This document shows, piece by piece, positions 34,037 to 44,260 of a DNA stretch of 64,000 bases. The notes beneath the pieces are model-generated. The model did no database searches. It saw only the letters and a program-made list of their open reading frames with translations, and had not been told where the DNA came from. Made by a program: the position numbers and the translations under genes. How positions within the stretch are numbered: position 1 is the stretch's first letter; each line of letters opens with the position of its first letter. Source of the stretch: DASRDU01 sp035652435 (GTDB taxonomy: Bacteria; Acidobacteriota; Blastocatellia; RBC074). The stretch is taken from NCBI GenBank assembly GCA_035652435.1, contig DASRDU010000032.1:35844-99843 (forward strand), given 5' to 3'.

Positions 34037-34690
34037 ATGGGCAATGAAGAGCGTCTTCGCCGCATCGGAGCGATTGGCGACATCCACGCCGAAGACGCGC
34101 GTCTGGAAACGGCCCTGCGCTTTCTGAAGGGTCAGAACCTCGATCTGATGGTGGCCGTCGGTGACATCACCGATGGGCCGGGCGACGTGGGCAGGTGCTG
34201 TGAGTTGCTGCGGGCGTATCAGGTCGCCGCCGTGCGCGGGAATCACGAACGCTGGTTCCTGCGCGGCGTGATGCGCGACCTGCCGGACGCGACTGAAAGC
34301 GTTGATGACCGGACGTGGGCGTATCTGGTGTCACTGCCGCTCACGAGGGATTTTGAGACCGTCGCGGGCAGATTGATGTTGTGTCACGGCCTCGCCCATT
34401 ATGACATGGGCGGCGCGAGTCCAGGCAACAGCGGTAATGATCTCGAATCCCTGATGGTGCTGGATGAGATCAGGAAGTCAGGCGAATCCCGGTTTATTAT
34501 CAACGGCCACACGCACCGGCGAATGGTCAGAAGCTTTGATGGCCTGACGATCATCAATGCCGGGACGATTTTCCGCCAGCACGAGCCGTGTTTTCTGATC
34601 GCTGACTTTGAGGCAGGTCACGTGCAGTTTTATGACCTTGGCGATAATGCCCTGGTGACGGAGGGCGAGTTGTTTCAACTGCCACGTTGA
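34037..34690 (+). CDS. Metallophosphoesterase
   Basis: This calcineurin-like phosphoesterase has about 217 residues. Di-metal ligands are visible: GDIHAE (Asp, His), VAVGDITDG (Asp), RGNHERW (Asn, His), CHGLAHYD (His) and NGHTHRR (His pair). The final NAGTI block is typical of the YfcE/MJ0936-like subgroup. The start at 34037 was chosen because upstream codons overlap the pfkB gene in another frame. The substrate is unknown; small phosphodiester compounds are likely. Confidence 0.88.
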   Translation: MGNEERLRRIGAIGDIHAEDARLETALRFLKGQNLDLMVAVGDITDGPGDVGRCCELLRAYQVAAVRGNHERWFLRGVMRDLPDATESVDDRTWAYLVSLPLTRDFETVAGRLMLCHGLAHYDMGGASPGNSGNDLESLMVLDEIRKSGESRFIINGHTHRRMVRSFDGLTIINAGTIFRQHEPCFLIADFEAGHVQFYDLGDNALVTEGELFQLPR

Positions 34691-34730
34691 GTGGTTCTCG
34701 AAGCAGTTTCGGGTTGAGGCGAACTTCCGA

Positions 34731-35582
34731 ATGCAATTTTATAAATTCCAGGCCCTTGGCAATGACTTCCTGATCGTGCGCGAAGCCGAGCTGCGCGACC
34801 ACACCGCCGATTACGGTGATTTCGCCCGGCGCATCTGTGACCGGCATTTCGGGGCGGGCGCCGACGGCGTGGAATTGCTGCTGGCGAAACCGCGCGTCGC
34901 GGGCGCCGATTTTGAAGTCAGGTTATTCAACGCCGACGGCGGCGAGGTCCCGATTTCAGGCAACGGCACGCGGTGCGTCGCGGCTTTTCTCTGTCACGTC
35001 GAAGGGTGGCTCAAGCCGTCCGTGCGGATTGCCACCGGCGCGGGCGTCAAAACCCTGAGGCTGATCAGACGCAATCGCGGTCATTACGTATTTGAGGCCG
35101 AGATGGGCGAAGCCAAGCTGAAGAGTTCAGACATTCCGGTCACGCTCCCGGCACCCGCTGACCGGGTCATCCGGCAGCCGCTCGAAGTGGGTGGCCGTCA
35201 CGTTGAGTTCACCTCAGTCTCGATGGGCAACCCGCATTGCAGTATTTTTGTTGATGATTTCGACGCGCTCGACTGGCGCGCGCTGGGCGCGGCCATCGAA
35301 ACCCATCCGGCCTTCCCCCAGCGCACCAACGTCGAATTCATCCGCGTGGTCAATCGCGCCGAGATCGAGGTCAGGTTCTGGGAACGCGGTTGTGGCGAAA
35401 CGCTGGCCTCCGGGACCGGCGGGTGTGCGGCGGCGCTGGCGGCGATGCTCAATGATCTGGCCGAGCGCCGCGTGACGGTGAAGACCGCCGCCGGGGAGTT
35501 GCTGGTTGAATGGCGCGCAGACAATATAGTAATGCAGACCGGTGAAGCCCGGGCAGTTTATCGTGGCGAATGGCTGGAATGA
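34731..35582 (+). CDS. dapF: Diaminopimelate epimerase
   Basis: This enzyme interconverts LL- and meso-diaminopimelate for peptidoglycan and lysine synthesis. The 283 residues have the two-domain DapF fold: MQFYKFQALGNDFLIV, GADGVELLL, FNADGGEVPISGNGTRC with the first catalytic Cys (~84), SMGNPHCSIFV and WERGCGETLASGTGGCAAAL. In the last motif the usual second catalytic Cys (ACGTG) is Ser (ASGTG), although a Cys occurs seven residues earlier. The enzyme may be altered, or the thiol may be supplied differently. Confidence 0.88.
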   Translation: MQFYKFQALGNDFLIVREAELRDHTADYGDFARRICDRHFGAGADGVELLLAKPRVAGADFEVRLFNADGGEVPISGNGTRCVAAFLCHVEGWLKPSVRIATGAGVKTLRLIRRNRGHYVFEAEMGEAKLKSSDIPVTLPAPADRVIRQPLEVGGRHVEFTSVSMGNPHCSIFVDDFDALDWRALGAAIETHPAFPQRTNVEFIRVVNRAEIEVRFWERGCGETLASGTGGCAAALAAMLNDLAERRVTVKTAAGELLVEWRADNIVMQTGEARAVYRGEWLE

Positions 35583-35627
35583 GGACAGTATGATAGTGAA
35601 TCGCTGTCACCGGGCGGCAGTTGAACT

Positions 35628-35960
35628 ATGATTTTCAGGAAGAGAAACACGCGGCAGGAAGAGATCAGGGGCGGAAAGCCTGATGAGGAACTGTCTTATG
35701 CCCCGCTGGCTTATTTCTCGAGTTTGGCCGAAGCCGGAATGGTATGTGAGTTGCTTGTTAATAATGGAATCCGAGCCATGTTGAGGGGCGCGAGTTTCGG
35801 CGCGCTGGAGCCGTTACCCCTGCCCGGTGGTTATTCGGAGATCAGGCTGATGGTTGCCCACCCTGATTTCATGCGCGCGCAGCAGCTTTATCAGGCATTC
35901 TTTACGCGCCCGCTTGAGAGTGTGGAGCCCGCCGCCGACGGGGAGCCGGGTGATGAGTGA
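35628..35960 (+). CDS. DUF2007-like protein
   Basis: This 110-residue protein carries a small ferredoxin-like DUF2007 domain at ~25-95 (LAYFSSLAEAGMVCELLVNNGIRAMLRG...GGYSEIRLMVAHPDFMRAQQLYQAF), sometimes described as a prokaryotic signal-transducing domain. No catalytic residues are evident. Its last codons overlap the cutA start by 8 bases, indicating translational coupling. Confidence 0.78.
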   Translation: MIFRKRNTRQEEIRGGKPDEELSYAPLAYFSSLAEAGMVCELLVNNGIRAMLRGASFGALEPLPLPGGYSEIRLMVAHPDFMRAQQLYQAFFTRPLESVEPAADGEPGDE

Positions 35961-36279
35961 AGCGATTGTCGTTATGACTACTGTCGGGGATCAGAAGGAC
36001 GGCGAAGATCTGGGCCGGGCGCTCGTCGAGCGCGGGCTGGCCGCCTGCGTCCAGGCGCTGCCCGCCATGACTTCGGTTTATCGCTGGAAAGAGCATATCG
36101 AATACGCGAATGAGAGTTTACTACTTATCAAAACGACACGAGAGCTTTATAATGCAGTCGAGACTGCGATCCGGGAAAACCATCGCTACGAGACCCCCGA
36201 AATAATTGCGCTGCCTGTGGTGGCCGGTTCAGCCGATTACCTCACCTGGCTGGGCTCGGTCGTGCGGCAACAGCAATGA
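35953..36279 (+). CDS. cutA: CutA divalent-cation tolerance protein
   Basis: This trimeric ferredoxin-fold protein has about 108 residues. Diagnostic sequence: VVMTTVGDQKDGEDLGRALVERGLAACVQALPAMTSVYRWKEHIEYANESLLLIKTT, then HRYETPEIIALPV. CutA was first linked to copper tolerance, though its role is general and debated. The ATG at 35953 lies inside the end of the DUF2007 gene; the longer upstream frame only reads that gene out of frame. Confidence 0.93.
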   Translation: MSEAIVVMTTVGDQKDGEDLGRALVERGLAACVQALPAMTSVYRWKEHIEYANESLLLIKTTRELYNAVETAIRENHRYETPEIIALPVVAGSADYLTWLGSVVRQQQ

Positions 36280-36441
36280 CCCGACAGTAAATCATCTCCC
36301 CGCCCATAATTGAATAACTGACCGAACTATTCTTTGCTTATCGCAGTGGGTCTTTGTCAGACGCTTGAGAATCAAACGTTGTGGCAGTAGTAACTGTCAG
36401 AACCCACTCGAACAGCAACACAGCCTTGGAGGAGTTTGGAA

Positions 36442-37161
36442 ATGGCTACCCATGTTTTAGTCGTTGAAGATGAACAGAAAATGGCAGACATGATCAAGCG
36501 GGGACTGGAGGAGGAAGGCATGGAGGTGGAAGTGGCGTACGACGGCGAGACAGGTCTGCAGGCCGCGCGCTCGGGGAAGCATGAAGTTCTGATTCTGGAC
36601 ATCGCCCTGCCGGGGCGTGACGGTCTGGAGATCGCGCGCCTGCTGCGCGACGATGGGATCAAAACGCCGATCATTATACTGACCGCGCGCGACACCACTG
36701 AGGCGAAGGTGCAGGGCCTCGACAGCGGGGCGGATGATTACCTGACCAAGCCGTTTGCCTTCGCCGAACTGCTGGCGCGCATCCGCGCGTTGCAGCGTCG
36801 CACGCAGACCGAGGACTCGACGAAACTTCAGCTCGGCGATCTGACGCTCGATCTGATCAGCCGCCGCGCCTATCGGCTGGACGTGGACGTTCAGCTGACG
36901 GGCAAGGAGTTCGCGCTGCTGGAGTTTTTCATGCGCCATCCGGATCAGGTGCTGTCGCGCGAACTGCTCTCGGAGAAAGTCTGGGAGGAGGCCTTCGACA
37001 CCCTGACCAACGTGATTGACGTTTACATTAACTACCTGCGGAACAAGATTGACCGCAACTTCGAGCCGAAACTGATCCACACCGTGCGCGGCGTCGGCTA
37101 CATGTTCAAGACGCCCGCTACCCCCTCGCGCCGCGTTGAGGCCGCGACCGAACAGAAATGA
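36442..37161 (+). CDS. OmpR/PhoB-type response regulator
   Basis: This 239-residue response regulator has a receiver domain (~5-118) with acidic pair DE at 11-12, phospho-acceptor Asp in LILDIALPG near 52 and Lys in LTKPFAF near 103. The winged-helix effector (~130-225) contains LLEFFMRHPDQVLSRELLSEKVW and IDRNFEPKLIHTVRGVGYMFK. The ATG at 36442 follows TTGGAGGAG. It is paired with the histidine kinase 93 bases downstream. The stimulus is unknown. Confidence 0.95.
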   Translation: MATHVLVVEDEQKMADMIKRGLEEEGMEVEVAYDGETGLQAARSGKHEVLILDIALPGRDGLEIARLLRDDGIKTPIIILTARDTTEAKVQGLDSGADDYLTKPFAFAELLARIRALQRRTQTEDSTKLQLGDLTLDLISRRAYRLDVDVQLTGKEFALLEFFMRHPDQVLSRELLSEKVWEEAFDTLTNVIDVYINYLRNKIDRNFEPKLIHTVRGVGYMFKTPATPSRRVEAATEQK

Positions 37162-38629
37162 TGTGACGGCGGCGACGCGGCGAATGGATTGCACAGCTGA
37201 CCCAGTTGTCCGACCGGTGAATCGTCGTGTCGCCCTGTCAGGCCCGGCCTGCTCATGCTTTCCCTCCGCACCAGACTGACGATTTACTACCTGGCGATCC
37301 TCTCTGCCGTGCTGATTTTCTTCGGGTTCGCGATCCACACCTACCTCTCGCGCAGCCTGCTCTCGATCATTGACGGGGCGCTGGTCTATCAGGTTAAGGA
37401 GATCGAGCGGCAGATGATGAGCAGCCTCGGCGATTTCACGTCCGATGATCACCCCGAAGAGGCGCACAGCGACCAGTTGATGATTGCCGCGCAGGTCGTA
37501 CAGATCATTGACAGCGAGGGCCGGATCAGGGATGAAACCGGCGCGCTCCAGAATCACCACCTGCCGGTTGACCCGGCCGTCCTCAGTCAGATCAAAGACG
37601 GTGATCTGCGCCCGGATACGATCAAACTCAGTTCCGGCGAGCAGATTCGCCTGATCACCAAACGTGCCGTCGAGCCGGACGGCGACGTCTTCTTCATTCG
37701 CGCCGGACAGTCGCTCAAGCCCCTGCAGGAAGCCCGTCGCCGGCTGACCCTCCTGCTGCTCGTCGCCGTCCCCATCGCCCTGCTGCTCGGCAGCTACGGC
37801 GGGCTGCTGCTCGCAAATCAGGCACTGCGCCCGGTTGACCGGATCACGAATACGGCCGCGCAGATCAGCGCCAGCGACCTGGCGCAACGCGTCCCGCTGC
37901 CGGAGAAGATGGATGAGATCGGGCGGCTCGCGAAAACCTTCAACCACATGATCGCGCGGCTGCAGGCCGCCTTCGAGCGCCAGCGCCAGTTCACCTCCGA
38001 CGCCTCTCACGAATTGCGCACGCCGCTGGCCGTCATGCGCGGCGAAATCGAAGTGAGCCTGCGCCGCACGCGCTCGCCGCAGGAATACGAGCGCGTGCTG
38101 CAATCGAACCTCGAAGAGATCCACCGGCTGTCGCGGCTGGTCGAGGACCTGCTGACCCTCGCGCGCGGCGATTCCGGCCAGGTGACCCTGCAACTGGAAC
38201 CCGTGGTCCTCGATCATCTCTGCCGGCAGACGGCTAAGCAGCTGCTGCCGCTGGCCGAGGGGCGCGGGCAGACTCTGCTCTGGACGCCGCCCGAAGGCCA
38301 TGTGCTGGTGAACGGGGACCCGCAACGCCTGAAACAGCTCCTGCTCAACCTGCTCGACAACGCGATGAAATACACGCCGCAGGGTGGCCGGATCACGCTC
38401 GGCCTCGGGACCGAAGGCAAGGAAGCCGTGCTGACCGTCGCCGACACCGGGCGCGGCATCGCGACGGAAGATTTGCCGCACATCTTCGAGCGGTTCTTCC
38501 GCCACTCGCGCTCGACGAGCGACCGGAGTGTGATCGGCTTCGGCCTCGGCCTTTCGATTGTGAAGTGGATCGTGGATTCACACGGCGGGAAGATTGGGGC
38601 TCAGAGTAAAGTGGGTGAGGGGACGACTT

Positions 38630-39943
<1,314 letters not shown>

Positions 39944-40080
39944 CATTGATCGTGCCTCCACCAGTAACCACGATTCAGGCACGTCTGAGGTTACAAATCT
40001 CAACTGAGAGCGCGCGGCCCGAGCGCAATGCGGGGAATCAGAAGCCGGAAGCTGAATTTCAATTCAAAAAATAGTCATCA

Positions 40081-40407
40081 CTAAGAGGCTCCGGCCTGTG
40101 TCGCCTGATCGCGGCGGCGTTTTTCCGCGAGCGAAATGGCTTGGTTCCCTGACGGAGTCGCAATCGTGACCAGCCCGAGGCCCATCCCGCTCAGGCGATT
40201 GTGCCAGCGAAGCTGTCCGCTCGAAGGGTCGAGACAGAAGATTTCTCCTTTAGTGGTGGCGTATAGATTTTCACCGTCAATGACCAGATTGACGAAGTCT
40301 GACCCTTTCATAATCGTGCGCCAGACCTCTTCACCCGTGGCCCGATCAAGCGCCACGACTGTTCCTTTGATTCCGATAAAAATCAGATTGGTGTTCAGTT
40401 TTCCCAT
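40081..40407 (-). CDS. Short PQQ-like beta-propeller repeat protein
   Basis: This 108-residue protein contains two propeller-type repeats: FIGIKGTVVALDRATGEEVWRTIMKG and LYATTKGEIFCLDPSSGQLRWHNRL. Each ends in the Gly-x-x-x-W blade signature. A complete propeller needs far more blades, so it must oligomerise or be a fragment. No signal peptide is apparent. The ATG at 40407 follows AGGAGAGACACTCA. Confidence 0.78.
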   Translation of the reverse strand: MGKLNTNLIFIGIKGTVVALDRATGEEVWRTIMKGSDFVNLVIDGENLYATTKGEIFCLDPSSGQLRWHNRLSGMGLGLVTIATPSGNQAISLAEKRRRDQATQAGAS

Positions 40408-40462
40408 TGAGTGTCTCTCCTGACTTCAGGAACGATGAGACTGTGACCAGTGTTTCAAAGGC

Positions 40463-41743
40463 TCAACTGAGGACGCGCAGCACGAGCGCAATCTGCTCTG
40501 TCGTCGGCTGGGCGCTGATCTCTTCAAGCGCCGCCTGAAGCTGAGCCTCGCGGACGCGGTGCGTGAGAATCACGATGCTCGCCCTGCCGTCGGCCGTCAC
40601 GCCTTTCTGCGCGATGCTGTGCAGGCTGACGTTCTGCCTGCCGAAAGCCAGACCCAGATGGCCGATCACGCCCGGCGTGTCGTCCGTTTCAAAGCGGATG
40701 TAATAGGCGTTGGTCGTCTCTTCGACGGGCGTCACCGGCGCGACCTGCGAGCTGATCTGCGGCTGGAAGTAGCGGGCGAAGTCGGGGAGCTGGAGCGCGC
40801 TGGCAAGGTTGATCACATCGCCGACGACCGCGCTGGCCGTCGGCAGCTGACCCGCGCCCGCGCCCGAGAGCATAATCTCCCCGACCGCACTGCCGCTGAT
40901 GAAGATCGCGTTGTTGACGCCTTCGACTCCGGCGAGCGGGTGGTGCAGCGGCACGAGCGTCGGATGTACCCGCACGTCGAGCGCGCCGCCCCCGCCCGGC
41001 TGCGCCAGCCCGATCATCTTGATCCGGTAGCCGAATTCCGCGGCCAGCTGAATGTCCAGGTCGCTGACTTCGGTGATGCCCTGACGGTAAATCTGCTCGA
41101 CGTTGACCGGGTGCTGAAAGGCGAGCGAGGCGAGAATGGCGATCTTGTATGCGACGTCGTGGCCCGCGACGTCGTTGGTCGGGTCGGCTTCGGCATACCC
41201 TTTGGCCTGAGCTTCGCTCAGGGCTTCGGCGAAAGACTTCTTCTCCTGCTCCATCTTCGTCAGGATGTAGTTGGTCGTGCCGTTGAGAATGCCCGCAACC
41301 TTGGAGATGCGGTTGGCCTGCAGGCCGCGCTGGAGAGTTGAAATCAGCGGGATGCCGCCGGCCACCGCCGCCTCGTAAAAGATCGTGACGTTGTGGCGGT
41401 CGGCCAGTTCAAAAAGCACCGGCCCGTGTTTGGCAATCAGTTCCTTGTTGGCGGTGACGATATGTTTGCCGCCGGTGATCGCGCGTTTGATGACTTCGTA
41501 AGCCGGCTCAATGCCGCCCGCCACCTCGACAATCACGCCGATCTTCGGATCGTCAACCAGTCGGAACGGGTCTTCGGTCAGTTCGAATGAAGACAGGTCA
41601 ATCTCGCGCCGCTTGTTTTTGTCGCGCACCGCGATGGCGCGAATCTCAAATTGCGGGTTGTCGCGCAGCAGCGTCACCACGCCGGTGCCGACAGTCCCCA
41701 GCCCGAATAATCCGAGTACAGTCTTTGAAGTTTTCCTCGTCAT
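40463..41743 (-). CDS. hom: Homoserine dehydrogenase
   Basis: This enzyme reduces aspartate semialdehyde to homoserine for threonine and methionine synthesis. The 426 residues comprise an NAD(P)-binding domain (LFGLGTVGTGVVTLLRDN), a catalytic region (AAVAGGIPLISTLQRGLQANRISKVAGILNGTTNYILTKM and AEADPTNDVAGHDVAYKIAILASLAF) and a C-terminal ACT domain (~345-420, YYIRFETDDTPGVIGHLGLAFGRQNVSLHSIAQKG) for feedback regulation. The gene is single, without thrB or thrC nearby. Confidence 0.97.
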   Translation of the reverse strand: MTRKTSKTVLGLFGLGTVGTGVVTLLRDNPQFEIRAIAVRDKNKRREIDLSSFELTEDPFRLVDDPKIGVIVEVAGGIEPAYEVIKRAITGGKHIVTANKELIAKHGPVLFELADRHNVTIFYEAAVAGGIPLISTLQRGLQANRISKVAGILNGTTNYILTKMEQEKKSFAEALSEAQAKGYAEADPTNDVAGHDVAYKIAILASLAFQHPVNVEQIYRQGITEVSDLDIQLAAEFGYRIKMIGLAQPGGGGALDVRVHPTLVPLHHPLAGVEGVNNAIFISGSAVGEIMLSGAGAGQLPTASAVVGDVINLASALQLPDFARYFQPQISSQVAPVTPVEETTNAYYIRFETDDTPGVIGHLGLAFGRQNVSLHSIAQKGVTADGRASIVILTHRVREAQLQAALEEISAQPTTEQIALVLRVLS

Positions 41744-42063
41744 GTCAGTAGTCCGTCAGTTATGGGGCACGGGAGAGCGAAGCTTAACTGTCCGGGCCGC
41801 CTGATGCAATTGCTGAAATCGCCGGGCATCTGGCCGTGGCGGGAATTGCATCATTGATCTCGCGCGCGGATCGGCCAGCCTGAGATTGTCAGTTAGCGCA
41901 ATGTCATTCGGATGATTTTGCCTGCAAATCCGGCGCTGCTTTTCCGTTCCTGAGGCTGGAATCACCGGAAACTGCCGGGAAATGCCCGCTCGTTGACAGC
42001 CGTCGTGCGGCTGCGCTAACGTGACGGGCGTCATCAATCAACTCACCGGGCTGGGGAAAAAAT
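41744..42063. other. Divergent spacer upstream of a membrane-anchored protein gene
   Basis: These 320 bases are non-coding between hom and the plus-strand gene at 42064. The right part holds a good sigma-70-like promoter (41993-42022). Nothing else was recognised. Confidence 0.4.
41993..42022 (+). promoter_or_regulatory. Sigma-70-type promoter
   Basis: TTGACA (41993-41998) and TAACGT (42017-42022) are separated by 18 bases and lie about 40 bases before the ATG at 42064. The -35 box is a perfect match and the -10 a fair one. Confidence 0.6.
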
Positions 42064-42579
42064 ATGAGAACACTATTCGAAGACACTGACGAAAACGCTG
42101 ATCGCGCGGATGACGGCTCGGCCAGAGGGCTGCCCGTAATCACCTGGCTGATCGCTTTGATCATGGTCGGATCTGCCGCCGGAGCTTACTTCTGGGTGCA
42201 GCACCTCAAACAGCAGAAACCGGCCGCGGCGGCTGTGGCAGTCTCGCTTGATGATGATAATCAGGTGAAGCAGGCGATCTCCCAGTTCTGTCAGTTCGTG
42301 GTTAATAAGAAGTGGGATGAGGCGCAGAAGATGCTGTCGGGCGAGGCCGTGGCGCGGCTCGAGAAGGAGAAGAAGAACCTGCACGACAGCCTGTTTGCGG
42401 AGCGCTTCGCGCAGAAGAAAGACGATAAGCTGGTGCAGGCCTTCCCGATCAATGTCGCCGCGCATACGACTTCGACCGCGCGCTCGGACTGCGCTTTTAT
42501 CTTCGAGGACAGGGCGCAGGAGATCATCGCGATTACAGTCGTCAGGGAGAATGACCGGCTGGTCATCAACAGTTGGTAA
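42064..42579 (+). CDS. Membrane-anchored protein of unknown function
   Basis: This 171-residue protein has an acidic N-terminus, one transmembrane helix at ~24-46 (LPVITWLIALIMVGSAAGAYFWV) and an extracytoplasmic domain of ~115 residues. The domain pattern (QAISQFCQFVVNKKWDEAQKMLSGEAVARLEKE..., ending RENDRLVINSW) resembles NTF2/DUF4878-like folds that bind small ligands, but I cannot assign it firmly. A promoter precedes it and a terminator hairpin lies downstream. Confidence 0.7.
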   Translation: MRTLFEDTDENADRADDGSARGLPVITWLIALIMVGSAAGAYFWVQHLKQQKPAAAAVAVSLDDDNQVKQAISQFCQFVVNKKWDEAQKMLSGEAVARLEKEKKNLHDSLFAERFAQKKDDKLVQAFPINVAAHTTSTARSDCAFIFEDRAQEIIAITVVRENDRLVINSW

Positions 42580-42699
42580 GCCCGGAGCTGGCGACAGGGC
42601 AAACTGGTAACCTCTCCGACCTGGTTGAAGTGTTGATCCGGCTGTTTCAGTCGAGTCGTGTTGATGGGAATCTGAAAGCGGATTCGTCAGGATGAAAAG

Positions 42700-42740
42700 C
42701 GAAAGGGCATGGGGTTTTTCGGCTTCCCCATGCCCTTTCG
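42700..42740. terminator. Long hairpin between convergent genes
   Basis: CGAAAGGGCATGGGG (42700-42714) pairs perfectly with CCCCATGCCCTTTCG (42726-42740). On the minus strand the stem is followed by CTTTTC, so it best serves the FecR-type gene. It may also stop the plus-strand transcript. Confidence 0.75.
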
Positions 42741-42779
42741 GTTATCTGGTCAGAGTCTGACTTTGTCTGTCAGATGCCG

Positions 42780-44033
42780 TTACGGGTTAACGCCACGTCC
42801 ACCGCCGCGCCCGCCGGAACTGCCGCCACTGTCCACTGACCGTCCGGTATCAACCCTGCCCGGGCTGACTGATGGGGCGCTGATGGAACGATCCCCGCCC
42901 CCTGAGCTGACGGACGGCCCCCATGAGCGTGAATCCATCGAATGTGATGCCGCATCGGGGAAGCGTGAATCAGTGCCGCGCGAGAAAGATGGCGGAGCCA
43001 CGTCCACCCGGCGGCCCACGTTGACTTCGCGGGCCACGGTCGTGTGGCGGTCGCTGTCACCACGCACCCGCGGGGTCAGCGACGGGTTGATGCTGCTGCC
43101 CGCGGTCGTGCCGACCGTGTTGTACGGACCTGAGCCGTAATACGGGTACCAGTATCCGTAGTTGCCACAGCCGCAACTGCCGTAGCTGCTGTAGAAGCCG
43201 AAGCCGTACGCGGTGGTGAAACGGCGCCCGAAGGGGACGAAGGTGTAGCAGTTATAGAACGGGTCGAAAATCCAGCCGGATGCCAGCGTCCCGAGCGATG
43301 ACGAGCGGCTCAGCACCGACCGGTGCGCGGCCACGAGCGTCTCGGCGCGCTGAAAACTCCACTCCTCGAAATCATCCGTGTTGTATCTGTCGAGTTTGGC
43401 AATTTCAGGCGTGGCGGCGCTGCCGGTCAGCCGGGCGACTTTGTCCTTGCTGACCTTGAGCGCGGTTTTGGCGACGGCCTGGTCGCGCGTGCCAAGATAT
43501 AACTCGCCCTTGTGCGTACTCACACTGGTGTAAGTGTCCCTGACGTCCAGGCGGTAGACGCCGGTCTTCGTGATCGCCACCGAGCCGTGCGGCGTCACGA
43601 CCTCCAGCGGGTTTTCCTGTTTGATGTTGGTGTTCTCTTCGGCGCTCACTTCGGCGATGACTGAGCCGGCGAGGAGTTCGAAACGCATGGCAGAGAATCT
43701 GGTGCCGACGGCCCGCAGCTTCGTGCTTCCGTCGAGCCGGAGGTAGGAGCCGGGACTGAGCAGCACTTCCGCGCGGCTGTCGGCGGTCGTGATGAGCTGG
43801 TCGCCCTCCTTCATCTGCGTGCCGAGCGAAGCGCGCCCCGCATTGTTGAGTTCATTACCCGCGCGCTGAATGAGGACCTTGCCCTCAACGCGGTTGACGA
43901 AACCTGCTTTGGTCGAAGCGAGGTACTGCGCGCTGGCGGGCTGGCGGCAGACGCCGGCCGCGACAAGTACGAGCAGCGAAAACCAGACGAGCTTCGAGGG
44001 GAGACTGACTGAAGCAGGAAGTATTCTGTTCAT
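42780..44033 (-). CDS. Exported FecR-domain protein with Gly/Tyr-rich tail
   Basis: This protein has about 417 residues from the ATG at 44033, chosen for the upstream GGAGGCTCC. A signal peptide (~8-37, ending ASAQ) is followed by a FecR-like beta-domain (~45-190; AEVLLSPGSYLRLDGSTKLRAV, GSVIAEVSAEENTNIKQENPLEVVTPHGSVAITKTGVYRLDV). A tail rich in Tyr, Gly and Ser follows, with SSYGSCGCGNYGYWYPYYGSGPY near 295 and Gly-Arg repeats at the end. FecR domains usually occur in anti-sigma signalling; here the membrane helix and anti-sigma part are missing, so it is probably a surface or periplasmic structural protein. Confidence 0.82.
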   Translation of the reverse strand: MNRILPASVSLPSKLVWFSLLVLVAAGVCRQPASAQYLASTKAGFVNRVEGKVLIQRAGNELNNAGRASLGTQMKEGDQLITTADSRAEVLLSPGSYLRLDGSTKLRAVGTRFSAMRFELLAGSVIAEVSAEENTNIKQENPLEVVTPHGSVAITKTGVYRLDVRDTYTSVSTHKGELYLGTRDQAVAKTALKVSKDKVARLTGSAATPEIAKLDRYNTDDFEEWSFQRAETLVAAHRSVLSRSSSLGTLASGWIFDPFYNCYTFVPFGRRFTTAYGFGFYSSYGSCGCGNYGYWYPYYGSGPYNTVGTTAGSSINPSLTPRVRGDSDRHTTVAREVNVGRRVDVAPPSFSRGTDSRFPDAASHSMDSRSWGPSVSSGGGDRSISAPSVSPGRVDTGRSVDSGGSSGGRGGGRGVNP

Positions 44034-44260
44034 AAAGGAGCCTCCAATGGCAGCTGTCGGGATCACCCACCGGGCCGCCGAATATAGTTACCGCACTTTC
44101 AGGGCTGAAAGAACGCCGTGATTATAGCCCTCGCACCAGTCCGGAGACCAGCGAAACCCGTAAAAATGCGTCACCTTCGGGTGGAAATTACGGACCGCCG
44201 TCTGAATTCACTGCCGGCCCCAAATTCCCCTGAGGTTCCGGTCAGGACTGCCGGAGTGCT

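Noticed and set aside
36457..38505. 682-codon minus-strand frame
   Set aside because: It lies opposite the response regulator and histidine kinase, which have complete domain signatures.
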